Source: Asterias rubens (lineage: Eukaryota; Echinodermata; Asteroidea; Forcipulatida; Asteriidae). From it: 64,000 bases of DNA. The translations under genes and the position numbers were made by a program. A model generated the notes under the pieces. That model was not told where the DNA came from. It did not search any database and saw only the letters and a program-made list of their open reading frames with translations. Position 1 is the stretch's first letter. Every line of letters starts with the position of its first letter. The stretch lies in NCBI RefSeq assembly GCF_902459465.1, contig NC_047073.1, forward strand, positions 992,001 to 1,056,000, given 5' to 3'. Below, piece by piece: positions 1 to 15,500 of this stretch.

Positions 1-306
1 AAGCTAGTCAACACGTTAAAACCATCAAAAACTCACTTTGCGGTAGTGAAGTTAAAGAGAAGTCCCCTGGATCCACTAAAGCTAAAGTAGTAGTCCCGGC
101 CGATTTCCTACCTTTCACCCAGGTAGCAGTTAATAAGCAGAAAATCTAATCTGCGGCAGTGGCAAGACAAATTCTCAAAAGAACATAATCTATCCATCAA
201 GTAGATACCAACTTAGTGTTACCGCAAACCAAACATGCATTGATACCTCACCATGCAATGCCCCAAATCCCATATACTCTGAAGCACTGTACAGGATGTA
301 AATGAA
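1..306 (+). repeat. Intronic repeat R-A, copy upstream of exon A1
   Basis: This intron segment repeats nearly base for base at 4241-4560 and, more diverged, at 9060-9420, each time just upstream of an A-type HYR exon. A characteristic end is ACCGCAAACCAAA followed by TGATACCTCACCATGCAATG. Related copies lie downstream of A exons and in inverted orientation at 20.04 and 24.54 kb, so it is a dispersed element, not only part of the exon duplication. Confidence 0.7.
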
Positions 307-336
307 ATCTTATCAATGTTTTGTTTTGGTTTCTAG

Positions 337-582
337 ACGATGTGCCACCTATACTGGCCTGTCCAGCCAATCGAACCGATCCAACAGAGTTCAACAGTTC
401 CTTTGCCATTGTCTACTGGGACCTGCCAACAGTGATGGAAAACACCCCGGCTATGGTTGATCTGACATCAGACGTGGATAATGGCACTTCAGTCAACCTC
501 GGTGACACGCTGACAGTCACCTACACTGGCACTGACGCTTCAGGAAACAATGGCACTTGTTCCTTCCAAGTCACTGTCAATG
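337..582 (+). CDS. HYR exon 1 (type A, copy 1)
   Basis: The exon has 246 nt, phase 1-1, with acceptor TTCTAG and donor GTATGT. It begins DDVPPILACPAN and ends TCSFQVTVNG. The HYR signature is present: PPxxxCP near the start, then GTDASGNNGTC near the end. It has three near-identical copies (4594, 9467). Confidence 0.92.
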
Positions 583-3500
583 GTATGTACGGGATGTGAC
601 ACATGAGGCACTTTACAGGCAACCGGTTTCAGGCAACCTCCAGGGAGAGAATCCATTCACATAGGATAAGAACTATCATATAAGCTGAAGTAGTAGTCCC
701 AGCCAATTGTCTTCCTTCCACCAAGATAGTAGTTAAAAGCAGGACAGTTCTTTTCAGAACTGAGAAGTCTCCTGAACAAAATCCGAAAAAAAATACTCTG
801 CGGTAGTACAATATATAGCAAGACGGTAAAAAAAAAAAACTCTATCTGGGTGGCAAGTACATGTAGATACGCACATGGTGATACTGCAAACCAAATATTA
901 TATATTGATACCTCACCAAGCAATGCCTCAAGAAACAAGTAGTCAAACCTGATTCCATACTGTAGAAATTCAAAAGGATAGATTTCTGCAGACGAATCAT
1001 CTTATTTTTTTCTCACTGTGTTTATATTTTATACAAGTAAAGTCGGTCTGTCAAATATTTCTTTCCAGATACGGAGCCTCCACAAATTGATTGCCCGGCC
1101 AACCAAACAATTACAACAGATCTTGGTCAGGACTTTTCTACATTTGCCCTACCTCCTGAAGCCTTTTCCTACGATAACTCTGGAGACTCACCCACCATCA
1201 CAATAGAATTTGATAATTCAGTGTTTAACGTCGGTGAAAGCGCTATGTTCAGTTTGGAAACGTCTACACATCAAGTGTTGTACATTGCTACGGATGCTGC
1301 CATGAACAATGCTACTTGTTGGACCAACTTCACTGTAATAGGTACATTGAGTTTTGTTCTGATTTGATTTTCTTTCTTGAAATTGCCTTAAAAGTAATCG
1401 GCAATCAATAGCTGTTATTACACAGATAGGGCCCAGGCCTATTGTATTGCATTAAGGCCAATTCAAAAATAAGTTATAAAAATTGAAGAATTATTGCTAA
1501 ATATTTGTTGTCTATTTCCCATTTTCAGATGAAGAGGCTCCAAACATAACGTGTCCTGAAAATATAGTCAATAATACCGACCCCACTTTGCCATATGGCA
1601 CTGTCGTCTGGTCTGAACCTATTGTCACAGACAACTCTGGACAGGACGTAACGTTCTTGGGAGATGTAAATTCAGGATCTACCTTCGACATTGGTTCGCA
1701 TGTTGTGATCTATAACGCAACAGATAGCAGTAACAACATTAACTATTGCAACTTCACCATCCAAATTATAGGTAAATATTTTCTCATCAAATCTGTGACA
1801 ACCCACACATGATGATGCATAGTATTTGTGTACGGCAGTCTTCAAGTTTACTTTCCAATATTCACAATTTATTGCGCTTTCACTGTTTACATTTTTAGCT
1901 AAAGAGTGGTTAAAATCTTTCCATAAAAGTACAAGATTGGATCAGCGAATAATAGTTATTGGTTTTACTATTGAAACTCATTCATTATAAAGTTCCAACC
2001 AATGCCGATCCTTCAGAGAATTGTTTTCACCTAAAAACTCACTGAATCTTAAAACAGACCAGTACCAATCCTCAAAAGTTAGATTTCTAAGGCACATTTT
2101 CACTCATATTATTATTATTTTTCTTATTAAAAAACTTTATGATGTGATGTTTCCACTTCAGATAATGAGCCTCCTGTGTTTGACAGTTGTCCAGACCTCC
2201 ACTTTTTCACATCTGTTGGTCAACCCACGGCTTATGTTACCTACACCGTCCCTACTGCCACAGACAACTCTGGTGGCCATGTGACTGTAAATTGCCCCTC
2301 TGTAATGTTTGATGGAGAGTATCTTCCAATTGGTCTTCATGAGGATGTAGCTTGTGTTGCTATAGATCAAGATAGTCCAGACGGTCTGAATTCAATATGC
2401 TTGTTCAACATTACTGTACAAGGTAAGGTATTCTGAATGCATAGTATTCTTTATATGGACAGTAATTACAGTTCTGTAGTCACATCAATGTTACACAAAT
2501 TTTCATTTTATTATGAGTAATTTGTTCTACTTTTTCTGTATTTTTGTTTAAGGGCCATATCTGTTTATTGCAATTACATCCTTTTTTAATTTTTTAATCA
2601 CCTTGAGGGTCATATCTTCTGGCCTTTTGTTACTTTTTGGACTTCATTGTCTTCATATTCAAGGACCATATCTTCTGGCCAACTTTGACCTATGACTCGG
2701 TAGAACTCTGACAAAGGGGGCCTAGGACTCCGTAGAACTTAAACTCAGACAAAAGGGGACTGTTGGACCCGGTGGGTAGGACTCAGAACTCAGACAGCAG
2801 GGGAGAAAGAACTTTACTACTCACATTTTTAACGACACATGCCTTGTGAGACACACACAATGTATGTTTGTACAATTTGACTCCCAAATAATGACAGACC
2901 ATATTTGCATCCGACATCAGTGCAAAAATTATAATGCCAATGGTACTTGTAAACCTTGTTACAGATATGGAATCGCCTAATATCACCTGCCCTAGCAATC
3001 TGACTGTATATACAGATTCTGGCAAGAATTATGCAACAGTTCCGTTACCAATGGAAGAGTCATCTGTCGACAACTCCGGATTAACCCCCAGTATCGATGT
3101 CATTTATGACAGTATGATGTACAGTGTTGGAGATAATGTATTGTTCAACCTTTCGATGTCGGCGTATCTAGTGCAGTACTTAGCTACAGACAACTCTACT
3201 AACAATGCAACTTGTGATTTCAATATCACAGTTATAGGTAGGTGATTTACACTGTGAATACCATTTTACTAATCCACCATGACAGAGAAAAAAAAAACGT
3301 GTAGGATCCCTGGTATTTTGAAATCAATCTGTGAAAGAAGGGAACGTCACTAATAATTTTGGCGGTGAGACAAACTATTTCCCATTCTTAGTTTTCAAAA
3401 GCACTGAATTCATCAAAATATTAAACAGAAACATGTTTTGAGAGAATTATTTCTGTCTGAAATACTGTCAAATTAGAGGTCGGTTGAAAACCAGCATGTT

Positions 3501-6500
3501 ATCGTCACACTTTTTGATTGCCAGATTTGGAAAAAGTGTGTATATAAATGTGCGCTTAATTTTTTTTTTCACAAACGAAGCATAAAACCTCCCTTTTAAT
3601 TTGATTTACCTATGTTCCTTTGCCAGACAACGAAGACCCCATTCTGACGTGCCCAGAAAACATTGAAATGCTTGTAACACATGGACAGCTATTCGGCACA
3701 CCAACATGGCCGCCGCCAGTCGTAACTGACAACTCGGGGGAAATTGATGTTATATCTGCATCCCATATCAACGGCACGAGCATGTTCTACGTCAATGTTA
3801 TAGAAATTGTGGAATACAATGCTACAGATTATTCCGGCAATGTCGGCTACTGTAACTTCACTGTTCTTGTAATAGGTAGGTCAAATATTTATTGTTCATG
3901 TCAACGTTCATAGTTGAAGTTTTCAGTCAACGCAATCCTGTGTTATGAGCAAAATAACCAGAAAGACTTGATAAAAGTCGCATGTGAAATGTTCAGCTGA
4001 ATACAGTATCTACTTGCTGAGAAAACAGCAAAAATCCGTTCAGCATTTTTCATTCATGTTTTAAAGTAAGGTGACAGAAGCTATCAACCATTGCTTTGAA
4101 AGGAATCTTGTTATTAAATTATTTTTACTTTCAACAACTGCAATGCTTCTCACCAGGACCCAATTTCATAAATCCTGTAAGCACAAAACCTTGAATGTGC
4201 GAGAATAACTCCAGGACTTCCTTTATGATGACGTGAGCAAGCTAGTCAACACGTTAAAACCATCAAAAACTCACTTTGCGGTAGTGAAGTTAAAGAGAAG
4301 TCCCCTGGATCCACTAAAGCTAAAGTAGTAGTCCCGGCCGATTTCCTACCTTTCACCCAGGTAGCAGTTAATAAGCAGAACTAAGAAGTCTCCCAAATAC
4401 TGACAATTTAATCTGCGGCAGTAGCAAGACAAGTTCTCGAAGAACATAATCTACCCATCAAGTAGATACCAACTTAGTGTTGCCGCAAACCAAACATGCA
4501 TTGATACTTCACCATGCAATGCCCCAAATCCCATATACTCGGAAGCACTGTACAGGATGAAAATGAAATCTTATCAATGTTAATTTTTTCTAGACGATGT
4601 GCCACCTATACTGGCCTGTCCGGCCAATCGAACAGATCCAACAGAGTTCAACAGTTTCTTTGCTATTGTTTACTGGGACCTGCCGACAGTGATGGAAAAC
4701 ACCCCGGCTATGGTTGATCTGACATCAGACGTGGATAATGGCACTTCAGTCAACCTCGGTGACACGCTGACAGTCACCTACACTGGCACTGACGCTTCAG
4801 GAAACAATGGCACTTGTTTCTTCCAAGTCACTGTCAATGGTATGTAAAGATCTTGGACAGTTCTTTTCAGAACTGAGAAGTCTCCTGAACAAAATCCAAA
4901 AAAATACACTCTATTGTAGAACAATATACAGCAAGACAGTAAAAAAACTAACTCTACCTGGCAAGTACATGTAGATACCTAATTAGTGATATTGCAAACC
5001 AAATATTACATATTGATTCCTCACCAAGCAATGCCTCAAGAAACAAGTAGTCAAACCTGATTCCATACTGTAGAAATTCAAAAAGATAGATTTCTGCAGA
5101 CGAATCATCTTATTTTTTTCTCACTGTGTTTATAATTTATACAAGTAAAGTCGGTCTTTCAAACATTTCTTTCCAGATACGGAGCCTCCACAAATTGATT
5201 GCCCAGCCAATCAAACAATTACAACAGATCTTGGTCAGGACTTTTCTACATTTGCCCTACCTCCTGAAGCCTATTCCTATGATAACTCTGGAGACTCACC
5301 CACCATCACAATAGAATTTGATAATTCACTGTTTAACGTCGGTGAAAGCGCTATGTTCAGTTTGGAAACGTCTACACATCAAGTGTTGTACATTGCTACG
5401 GATGCTGCCATGAACAATGCTACTTGTTGGACCAACTTCACTGTAATAGGTACATTGGATTTTGTTCTGATTTGATTTTCTTTCTTGAAATTGCCTTAAA
5501 AGTAATCGGTAATCAATAGCTGTTATTACACAGATAGGGCCCAGGCCTATTGTATTGCATTAAGGCCAATTCAAAAATAAGTTATAAAAATTGAAGATTT
5601 ATTGCTAAATATTTGTTGTTTATTTCCCATTTTCAGATGAAGAGGCTCCAAACATAACGTGTCCTGAAAATATAGTCAATAATACCGACCCCACTTTGCC
5701 ATATGGCACTGTCGTCTGGTCTGAACCTATTGTCACAGACAACTCTGGACAGGACGTCACATTCTTGGGAGATGCAAATTCAGGATCTACCTTCGACATT
5801 GGTTCGCATGTTGTGATCTATAACGCAACAGATAGCAGTAACAACATTAACTATTGCAACTTCACCATCCAAATTATAGGTAAATATTTTCTCATCAAAT
5901 CTGTTACAATTACCTACACATGATGATGCATAGTATATGTATATAGCAGTCTTCAATTTTACTTTCCAATATTCACCAATTACTGCACTTTCATTCACTG
6001 TTACAATTTTCAGCTCAAGTATGTAACGGTTAAGTCTTACTTTAAAAGTACAAGATAGGATCATCATTTTAATAAACATTAGTTTTAATCTTTAAATTTA
6101 TTTATTCCAAAGTTTATACCAGTTCTAGTCCTCCAGAGAGATCCCTCCGAAAGCATGCAGATAATTTATTATCATTCTTATTAATTATTATTATTAATTG
6201 TTATTATTGGTTTATTAAAAATGCAAACATGGCAACAAAAAAAGCAGAAATTGCGAATGCATACATACACAGGTGTAAAGAAATGTTACTATTACTGTAA
6301 TCTATGTTCATGCCATGACCAATATTCATGACCAATATTGATGAAAATTGTTTTGTTTGGTTGTATGGTGTACTTAATGAAAACAGTGTAATGGAATTGA
6401 TTTGTAATACATTGCAGAAGTGACTTTTAAGTTAAGTACAAAACCACCAAATAGTTTAATTTGTATTAGTCTTTAATATTGTATTATTGTTTCTAATAAA

Positions 6501-9500
6501 AATATGTTTGAAAAAGAACAGTGTAGAAACTTTTTTTTTTTTTGGGTAGTGTTTGAATTGTGTCACAATGAATTAATTCTTGTACAGCCATCTTAACTGA
6601 TAATTGTTTTTTTTGTTTTGTTCGAGTGGAGTTATTCTACTCCGTTATTCAACAAACGACAACATACATCACTTAACCACATTAATAAAGAAGCGCAATA
6701 AATACTGCTAAAACAAACATTAAATAACTATACAAGTATATACACATAAACAAATAAAAACAAGTTAGCGTGACGTTTTCACGAAATAAGGAAAATCAAG
6801 GGACTTAATTAAAATAAATAATTCTTTATTGAATATCAAGCTGGTTCATCTGACTTCATCACACGATGGTCACTTGACTCTGACATATTCATGGTTTGAC
6901 CACCTTGACATTTTCACATAACATCTTTGACTTGAGTGAAAATGTTTGATTGTTTCACTGTCAGAATTATAAAATGAAAAACTGTTTTAAAACTTCCATT
7001 TGTGAGTCGCCTGTCATTCAGTACATCTGAGTTTTAATTATTTTGAAGATCAATTAAATTTTAATAATTTCATGAAATATTTATTTCTAATTTAGATAAT
7101 GAGCCTCCTGTGTTTGACAGTTGTCCAAACCTCCACTTTTTCACATCTGTTGGTCAACCCACGGCGTATGTTACCTACACCGTCCCTATTGCCACAGACA
7201 ACTCTGGTGGCCATGTGACTGTAAATTGCACCTCTGTAATGTTTGATGGAGAGTATCTTCCAATTGGTCTTCATGAGGATGTAGCTTGTGTTGCTATAGA
7301 TCAAGATAGTCCAGACGGTCTGAATTCAATATGCTTGTTCAACATTACTGTACAAGGTAACGTATTCAAAATACATGATACATGTATTCCTTTGGTGTAA
7401 ATCTTTTAATCAACTTCCAGGGTCATATCTTTGGACCTTTTGTCACTTTTCTTACTTCATTGTCTTCATATTCAAGAACCATATCTTCTGGCAAATTTTG
7501 ACCTAGGAATTAGTAGTACTTACACTCAGACAAAGGACCTGGGACCTGGTGGGTAGGACTCGGAACTCAGACAGCAGGGAAGAAAGAACTTTACTATTCA
7601 CATTTTTATCGACAGATGCCTGGTGACAAACACACAATGTATGTTTGTACAATTTGACTCCCAAATAATGACAGACCATATTTGCATCCGACATCAGTGC
7701 AAAAATTATAATGCCAATGGTACTTGTAAACCTTGTTTCAGATATGGAATCGCCTAATATCACCTGCCCTAGCAATCTGACTGTACCTACGGATTCTGGC
7801 AAGAATTATGCAACAGTTTCGTTACCAATGGAAGAGTCATCTGTCGACAACTCAGGATTCATCCCCGTCATTGATGTCATTTTTGACAGTATGATGTACA
7901 GTGTTGGAGATAATGTATTGTTCAACCTTTCGATGTCGGCGTATCTAGTGCAGTACTTAGCTACAGACAACTCTACTAACAATGCAACTTGTGATTTCAA
8001 TATCACAGTTATAGGTAGGTGATTTTAACTGTGAATACCATTTTACTATTCCACCATGACAGAGGAAACAACAAATGTGTAGGATCCCTGACTATTTTGA
8101 AATAAATCTGTGAAAGAAGGGAAAGTTCATTATTGTTGTTATCAGTGAGGAAAACTGTTTCCAATTTCAAGTTTTCAAAAACACTAATTTCATATAAAAG
8201 AAACCTGTTTTTAAGTGAATCATTTCTGTCTGAAATACTGTCAAATCGAGGACATAGCATTTGAAAACCGGCAGATCACAATTTTTTTCAACAGCAAGTT
8301 TGGAATATTTGTATGTTACCAAAAATTTTTGTTTTCACAAAAATTGTTATAAGGTGTGTTAAGTAAAGAGTATAAAATTAAAATTAAATCACTTTTCAAA
8401 AAATTAATGTTACAACATCCATTTAAATTTGATTTATCAATGTTCCTTTGCCAGACAACGAAGACCCAATTTTGACGTGCCCAGAAAACGTTGAAATGCA
8501 TGTAACACTCGGACAGCTGTTCAGCACACCAACATGGTCACCGCCAGTCGTAACTGACAACTCAGGGGAAATTGATGTTACATCTGCATCCCATATCAAC
8601 GGCATGAGCATGTTCTACGTCGATGTTATAGAAACTGTGGAATACAATGCTACAGATTATTCCGGCAATGTCGGCTACTGTAACTTCACTGTTCTTATAA
8701 TAGGTAGGTCAAATCTTTATTGTTTAAGGCTCAATGTTGTCTGCAAAAAAATGTGCACAATTGTAAAGAAAGACACAATAAAAGTCACATGGGAAAGGTT
8801 CAGCTGAATATAGTATCTAGTTGCTGAGAAAACGGCAAAAAACTGTCACAGCATTTTAGTATAAATATCACAATTGATGCATGTTAAATAATGTGAAAGC
8901 GGGTACCAACCATGATACTTTGATTAGAATCTTTTCTTAAAATAACTACCACTATCATCAACTGTAATGCCTCTCTTTGGACCCAATTTCATAAAGTCTG
9001 TATTAAGCACAAAACTTGAATGTGTAATATACTCCAGGACCTCCTGATGATGACGAGAGCAAGCTAGTTCGTGCATTTAAACTAAAAGAACTACTCCGCG
9101 GTAGTGAAGTTAACAAAGAGAAGTCCCCTTGATTCACTAAGCTAAAGTAGTAGTCCCGGCCGATTTCCTACCTTCCACACTGGTAGCAGTTAATAAGCAG
9201 AACTGAGAAGTCTCCCAAATTCAGACAATTGATGATGTTGTGTTAGAGAAGCCTCCTGAAAACTGAAAAATATACTCTGACCTGCGGCCATAGCAAAAAA
9301 AGCTCTCAAAAGAACATAATCTACACAGCAAGTAGATACCACATAGTGTTACAGCAAATCAAATTATATTGATACCTCACCATGCAATGCCCCAAATCCC
9401 ATATACTCAGGAGCACAGTACAGGATGAGAAAGAAATATTATCAATGTTTTTTTTTTTTTTTCTAGACGATTTGCCTCCTATACTGGCCTGTCCAGCCAA

Positions 9501-12500
9501 TCGAACAGATCCAACAGAGTTCAACAGTTCCTTTGCTATTGTCTACTGGGACCTGCCGACAGTGGTTGAAAACACCCAAACTATGGTTGATCTGACATCA
9601 GACGTGGATAATGGCACTTCAGTTAACCTCGGTGACACGCTGACAGTCACCTACACTGGCACTGACGCTTCAGGAAACAATGGCACTTGTGTCTTCCAAG
9701 TCACTGTCAATGGTACGTAAGGGTCAAGTCACACAAGACAATTTAAAGGCAACCAGTTCCAGATAATCGCCAAGAAGAGAATCCATTCAAATTTTAATGT
9801 TTTCATATTATTTTTGGGGCTCATAACAAATTGTTTGGAAAATTATTCATGTGCTACCAAATTGGTCTTGTAGCATGTACTGCAATCGGGTGCCTTGTGT
9901 GACAAGGTGTTAATGCTACTGGTAGGTAGTCCATTAAACAAGGGTTGGGTGTTGGTTTCGCAGGCAGGAGAGATGGGAGGGAAGGGTTAAATCCGTGGAT
10001 AGCTTGGTAGGATTCAAACCCACAACCTCGTGATTACAAGTCTTGTAGTCCAACTACTGGACCTGGGTAAACAATAGGGCTTTTAGTGTATAATCATGGT
10101 TATTATTTATTGATATATATTTCCTTGTAATAAACCAAGAAGCATTCAAAAATGGCCAAAGAAATTTGTGAAGAGAACATAATGACAAAATCTGACTCAT
10201 TATCATATGTCGAAGGAAAACTCCAACTGGGGAAAGCCATGGAAAACCAATCCACATGGATTCAAACCAGGGTAAAAGTGGGTCAAAATGTTGAGACCAA
10301 TTAAGAACTATCCTATAAGCTGTTGTAGTAGTCCAAGCCGGACTAAGCAGGACAACTCTTTTCAGGACTGAGAAATCTCCTGAAATAAAACCTGAAAAAT
10401 ATACTCTGCATCAGTACAATATGTAGCAAGACAGTAAAAAACTAACTCTACCTGGCAAGTACATGTAGATACACACATGGTGATATTGCAAACCAAATAT
10501 TACATATTGATTCCTCACCAAGCAATGCCTCAAGAAACAAGTAGTCAAACCTGATTCCATACTGTAGAAATTCAAAAGGATAGATTTCTGCAGACAAATC
10601 ATCTTATTTTTGTCCACTGTGTTTATAATTTATACAAGTAAAGTCGGTCTTTCAAACATTTCTTTCCAGATACGGAGCCTCCACAAATTGATTGTCCAGT
10701 CAATCAAACAATTACTACAGATCTTGGTCAGGACTTTTCTACATTTGCCCTACCTCCTGAAGCCTATTCCTACGATAACTCTGGAGACTCACCCACCATC
10801 ACAATAGAATTTGATAATTCAGTGTTTAACGTCGGTGAAAGCGCTATGTTCAGTTTGGAAACGTCTACACATCAAGTGTTGTACATTGCTACGGATGCTG
10901 CCATGAACAATGCTACTTGTTGGACCAACTTCACTGTAATAGGTACATTGAGTTTTGTTCTGATTTGATTTTCTTTCTTGAAATTGCCTTAAAAGTAATC
11001 GGTAATCAATAGCTGTTATTACACAGATAGGGCCCAGGCCTTATGTATTCCATGAAGGCCAATTAAATAGTAAAGTTCAGAGTTGAAGAATTATTGCTAA
11101 ATATCTTTTGTCTGTTTCCCATTTTCAGATGAAGAGGCTCCAAATATAACATGTCCTGAAAATATAGTCAATAATACCGACCCCACTTTGCCATATGGCA
11201 CTGTCGTCTGGTCTGAACCTATTGTCACAGACAACTCTGGACAGGACGTTCTGTTCTTGGGAGATGTAAATTCAGGATCTACCTTCGACATTGGTTCCCA
11301 TGTTGTGATCTATAATGCAACAGATAGCAGTAACAACATTAACTATTGCAACTTCACCATCCAAATTAAAGGTAAATATTTTCTCATAAAATCTCTGACA
11401 ACCCACACACGATGATGCATAGTATTTGTATATGGCAGTCTTCCAGGTTACTTTCCAATATTCACTAATTATTGCAATTTCACTCTTACAATTTTTAGCT
11501 AAAGTATTGACTGAGTAAGTCTTCCTTTAAAAGTACAAGATTGGATCAGCGAAAAATAATTTTTAGTTTCAAACTCATTGATTCTTAAGTTCATACTATT
11601 ATCAATCCTCCAGAGAAAGCTTCCCCTCTGAAAGCTCGCTGATTCTAAAGTTCATACTAGTATAATTTTAATCTGTTTTTTTTTAATAAAGCACTTTACA
11701 CAAGAGGTCATCTCAAAGCACTTCCAACATTATTACCCCTGGTCAATTGGCCATTAATTTCATTCTTTAAACCATCTCAGCTCCCTGGGGGGTGTACAGC
11801 CTGTGTAACAAATATGTAGCACACTAAGCTAAACCAATCACAAGAACCATCAAGTGTCTTGCTCAAGAACACAAGTGTCACAACTTGTACACAACCCACG
11901 AACAGAAACACCAGAATTCGAGTTTGGTGCTCTTATCCGCTCGTCCATGATACCCCATAAATGCAAAGTACAAGTATCAGAGCCAAGCGCTTTAATTAAA
12001 GGCAAAGTATACCCTTGGTTTTTCAAGCTGTTCGGTTTTTTTTAACCTATAATATGTATGTACAGGTGTATACAATAAAACCAACTTGTGAAAATCGCAT
12101 TTAAAGGTGGTCTTTTTCTCTCTTAATGGCACTGGACACTACTGGTAATAACTCAAACATTGTGAGAAATGGCTCCCTTTGAATTAACTAAGTTTTTGAG
12201 AAAGAGGTAATTTCACACTCAACTGATAAAAGACTTCAGCTGAAGCCTTTTATTATGCATTTGAAAGCACACAACAACAAGGGTGTTTTTTCTTTCATTA
12301 TTCTCTTGCAACTTCGATGACCATTGAGCCAAAATTTTCACAGGTTTGTTGGTTCATCCATATGTTGAGATACACCAAGGGAGAATACAGGTCTTTGACA
12401 ATTACCAAATGTGTCCAGTGCCTTTAAGCACCTTGCATCCTTTGTTAATTTGATACAAATACATATCCAGTTACCACTATTGTTATTAATTTTTTCCTCC

Positions 12501-15500
12501 ATGCCTTTCCGTTTTTGTCATTACAGATTTAGAGCCACCTGAATTCACGGAATGTGTGAATATCTCCATACCAACTGTTTCCAATGAGGCGTTTGCATTT
12601 GTAGAAGTCTTTGATCTGAATGCTACAGACAACTCTGATGGGAATGTAACCCTACTCTGCCCTGGATCACCACAAGGCTTAACGAGGTTCTCACTTGGCG
12701 ACACTTATATTCCATGTTTTGCAACAGATATTTATGGCAATTCGGCCACGTGTCACAGAACAGTGACTGTTCAAGGTCAGTTTTTAAATGTGTCATCATA
12801 AAAAACATTTGCTTTCATCATTCATTATCAATTATGCTGTTAGCTTGTTGCACATATTTCTATGTTATTCTTTAGAAATCATTCACTTCTGTATAATCAA
12901 AATCAAATGTTGTCCGTGAAAATGTCAATCAGAAATAACGTGAAAGTAGTTTTGTGTTTAGAATTTGGGATACTATGTTAGTATACTACTTAGAACTGCC
13001 TCGGTAGTCTAGTTGGTAAGACACTGCTCTAGAATTGCAAGGGTTGTGGGTTCGAATTCCACCCGAGTAACATGCCTGTGATATTTTTCCACAGGACTCG
13101 GGAAAGTACTGAGTATACAGTGCTAACACACATCGGTGTGTGGGCAAAAACCAAATTAATATACATAGCAAAACTCGTATCCGGATATAACTCATATCCG
13201 GATATAACCTTTACTTTGAACTCTGTATGCATGGTATGTGACCAGAAGTAGGCCAAACCTTGTGGCTGTTCATGGCCGCTCTGTTCGTTTGATACATGCT
13301 GCTAGCGGCCGCTATGTTCTCTAAGGGGTTATGAAAGCCACATGTTCAAATTACAAAAAACCTCCCTACCCATTGCCTTTGTGTGTTTTCAGATGCATAA
13401 TAAAAGGCTTTAGCTGAAGTCTTTTATTATTTTAGTGAATTATTACCGCTTTCTTAAAAACTATGTTAATTCAGAGGGAGCCGTTTCTTACAATGTTTTG
13501 TTCGATCAAGAGCTCTCCATTGCTAATCACTAATAGTGTCTAGTGCCTTTAAGTTTTGATATCTCGTTGCCTTCCTGTATGATTTCTAAGATCAAGATCC
13601 TTGTTTTTAAATTTTGCTCTTTCTTGTTTTTTCAAAACCAGATAAACAAGACCCCACAATTATCTGTCCAGAGAGCATGGATTTCTTTACAGACGAGTCT
13701 AAGAATTATGCCACTGTCACACTATCTCCTCCATTTAACGCATCGGACAACACCCAAAACTATACTGTCTACATTGTTATCGACCAATTGACACATTACA
13801 TCAACGACTCCATCAGACTGAGTCTGTCTGAATTTGCACATACACTGCAGTATGTTGTAGAAGACGCCTCTCAGAATAATGCAACTTGTGATATATTCTA
13901 CAATATCTCAGGTGAGTTTTATTAGCAAAAGAAAGAAGTTTCAATATACGTACGATTTATGCAACATTTGAACTGTTTCATAAAGTTGGCAAATATCATT
14001 GTTAGGTTTTTTTTACCAGGATCTTCCTTCCGTTTTTGTTTTGACCATATCACATGAATTATTCTTTGTTTTGTCCCAGACAATGAGGTACCTAACATAA
14101 CGTGTCCAGAATTTGTATGGAACACTACGCTGGACAATCTACCCGATGGTCAAGCGTTCTGGCAGCTTCCCGTCGTCAGTGACAATTCATTGGTTCCCAT
14201 CATACCAGTATCGTCTGATAATCCCGGCTCAGTGTTCCCTATCGGTGTTCATACGATCCTCTACGATACAGCTGACTTAAGTGGGAATAGTAACAACTGC
14301 TCCTTTACTGTAACTATTGTAGGTGAGTGAAATAGTTAGGACTATAGAAATAGAAATAGATTTGGGGGCTTGGTTGGCATGTGCGTAAAGCGCTCGCCTC
14401 TCACCAAGGTTCGATAAGCGGTCAGGGGCATATGTGAGTTGAGTTGTGCGTTAGTTTCCTGCTGTGCCACAAGGGTTTTCCAGACCATCTGATTTTCCTC
14501 CCTTGGGAAGCACATTCGTTCTCTGGCTGTGCTCCGTGGTCATAATGGGTTGATGTGGCTGGCAGCCAGAGGCGTCCTTGCATGCCTGCTTCTTGAACAA
14601 GTTGCCGCAACCTTCGCAATTCAGCTCTTAGCTGCGTGTAAGGATGATTAGCTCCCCAAAATATTATTATTATTATTGTTATTATTATCAAGTGGAAATA
14701 TGTGACTAGAGAAAGAGATAGTCCAAAAGCACACAGAATAAAGCAAGGTGTTTGTTGTGTTTTCATTAAGCCTTCGAGAAAGACTGTGCTAGGGTGGATC
14801 AGCAGGCCATTAGTTGTTTTATCATGACAAACAAACTGTAGCGATGAAAACTGACAACAAAACTTTGTTTTTTTCTGTAGATGAATACCCGCCACAGTTC
14901 TTAGACTGCAGGAACATCATCAAGGGGACTGACAGTGGACTGGATACAGCATTCATAAGATTCTACACACCAAATGCCACGGACAATTCTGGCGGTGACG
15001 TGACCGTAAACTGTACGAGTGTTATAGATCCCTCAGGGCAGATTCTAGCCATTGGCACGTATGTTGTTCACTGCAATGCTTACGACAAGTACGGCAATGA
15101 GGGGTCCTGTTGGTTCAACGTTGAAGTCATAGGTATGTTAAAGCCACTAGATGCTGTTGGTAAATAGCCAAGATAACTGTTAGCATACCAACTTACTTGG
15201 TAACAGGCAATGGAAAGCTGTTGATAGTTTAAACAGTGTGAGAAGCGGCTCCCTCTGAAGTAACACACATGTAGTTTTCGAGAAAGAAGTAAATTCTCAC
15301 TAAAATATTTGAATACCATTCAATACCTCAGCTTTGATTCAAACCCACAACGTTTGCAATTCTAGAGCAGTTTCTTACCAACTAGACCACCGAGATTGCC
15401 CGGTAGCTACAATGAAGGTGTCTTACACACTATGATAAACAGTTGCTATGGTGGGTGAGTCTTAATGGATGAATGTATATCTAATTAGGCTGTACAGCTA

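Noticed and set aside
12993..13070. Possible functional tRNA gene
   Set aside because: A- and B-box-like words are present, but the acceptor stem does not pair and a SINE body follows; several degraded copies exist in the window.
14422..14895. A 157-codon minus-strand open frame
   Set aside because: It spans a SINE-like repeat, an (ATT)n run (poly-Ile) and part of an HYR exon antisense. This is chance openness.
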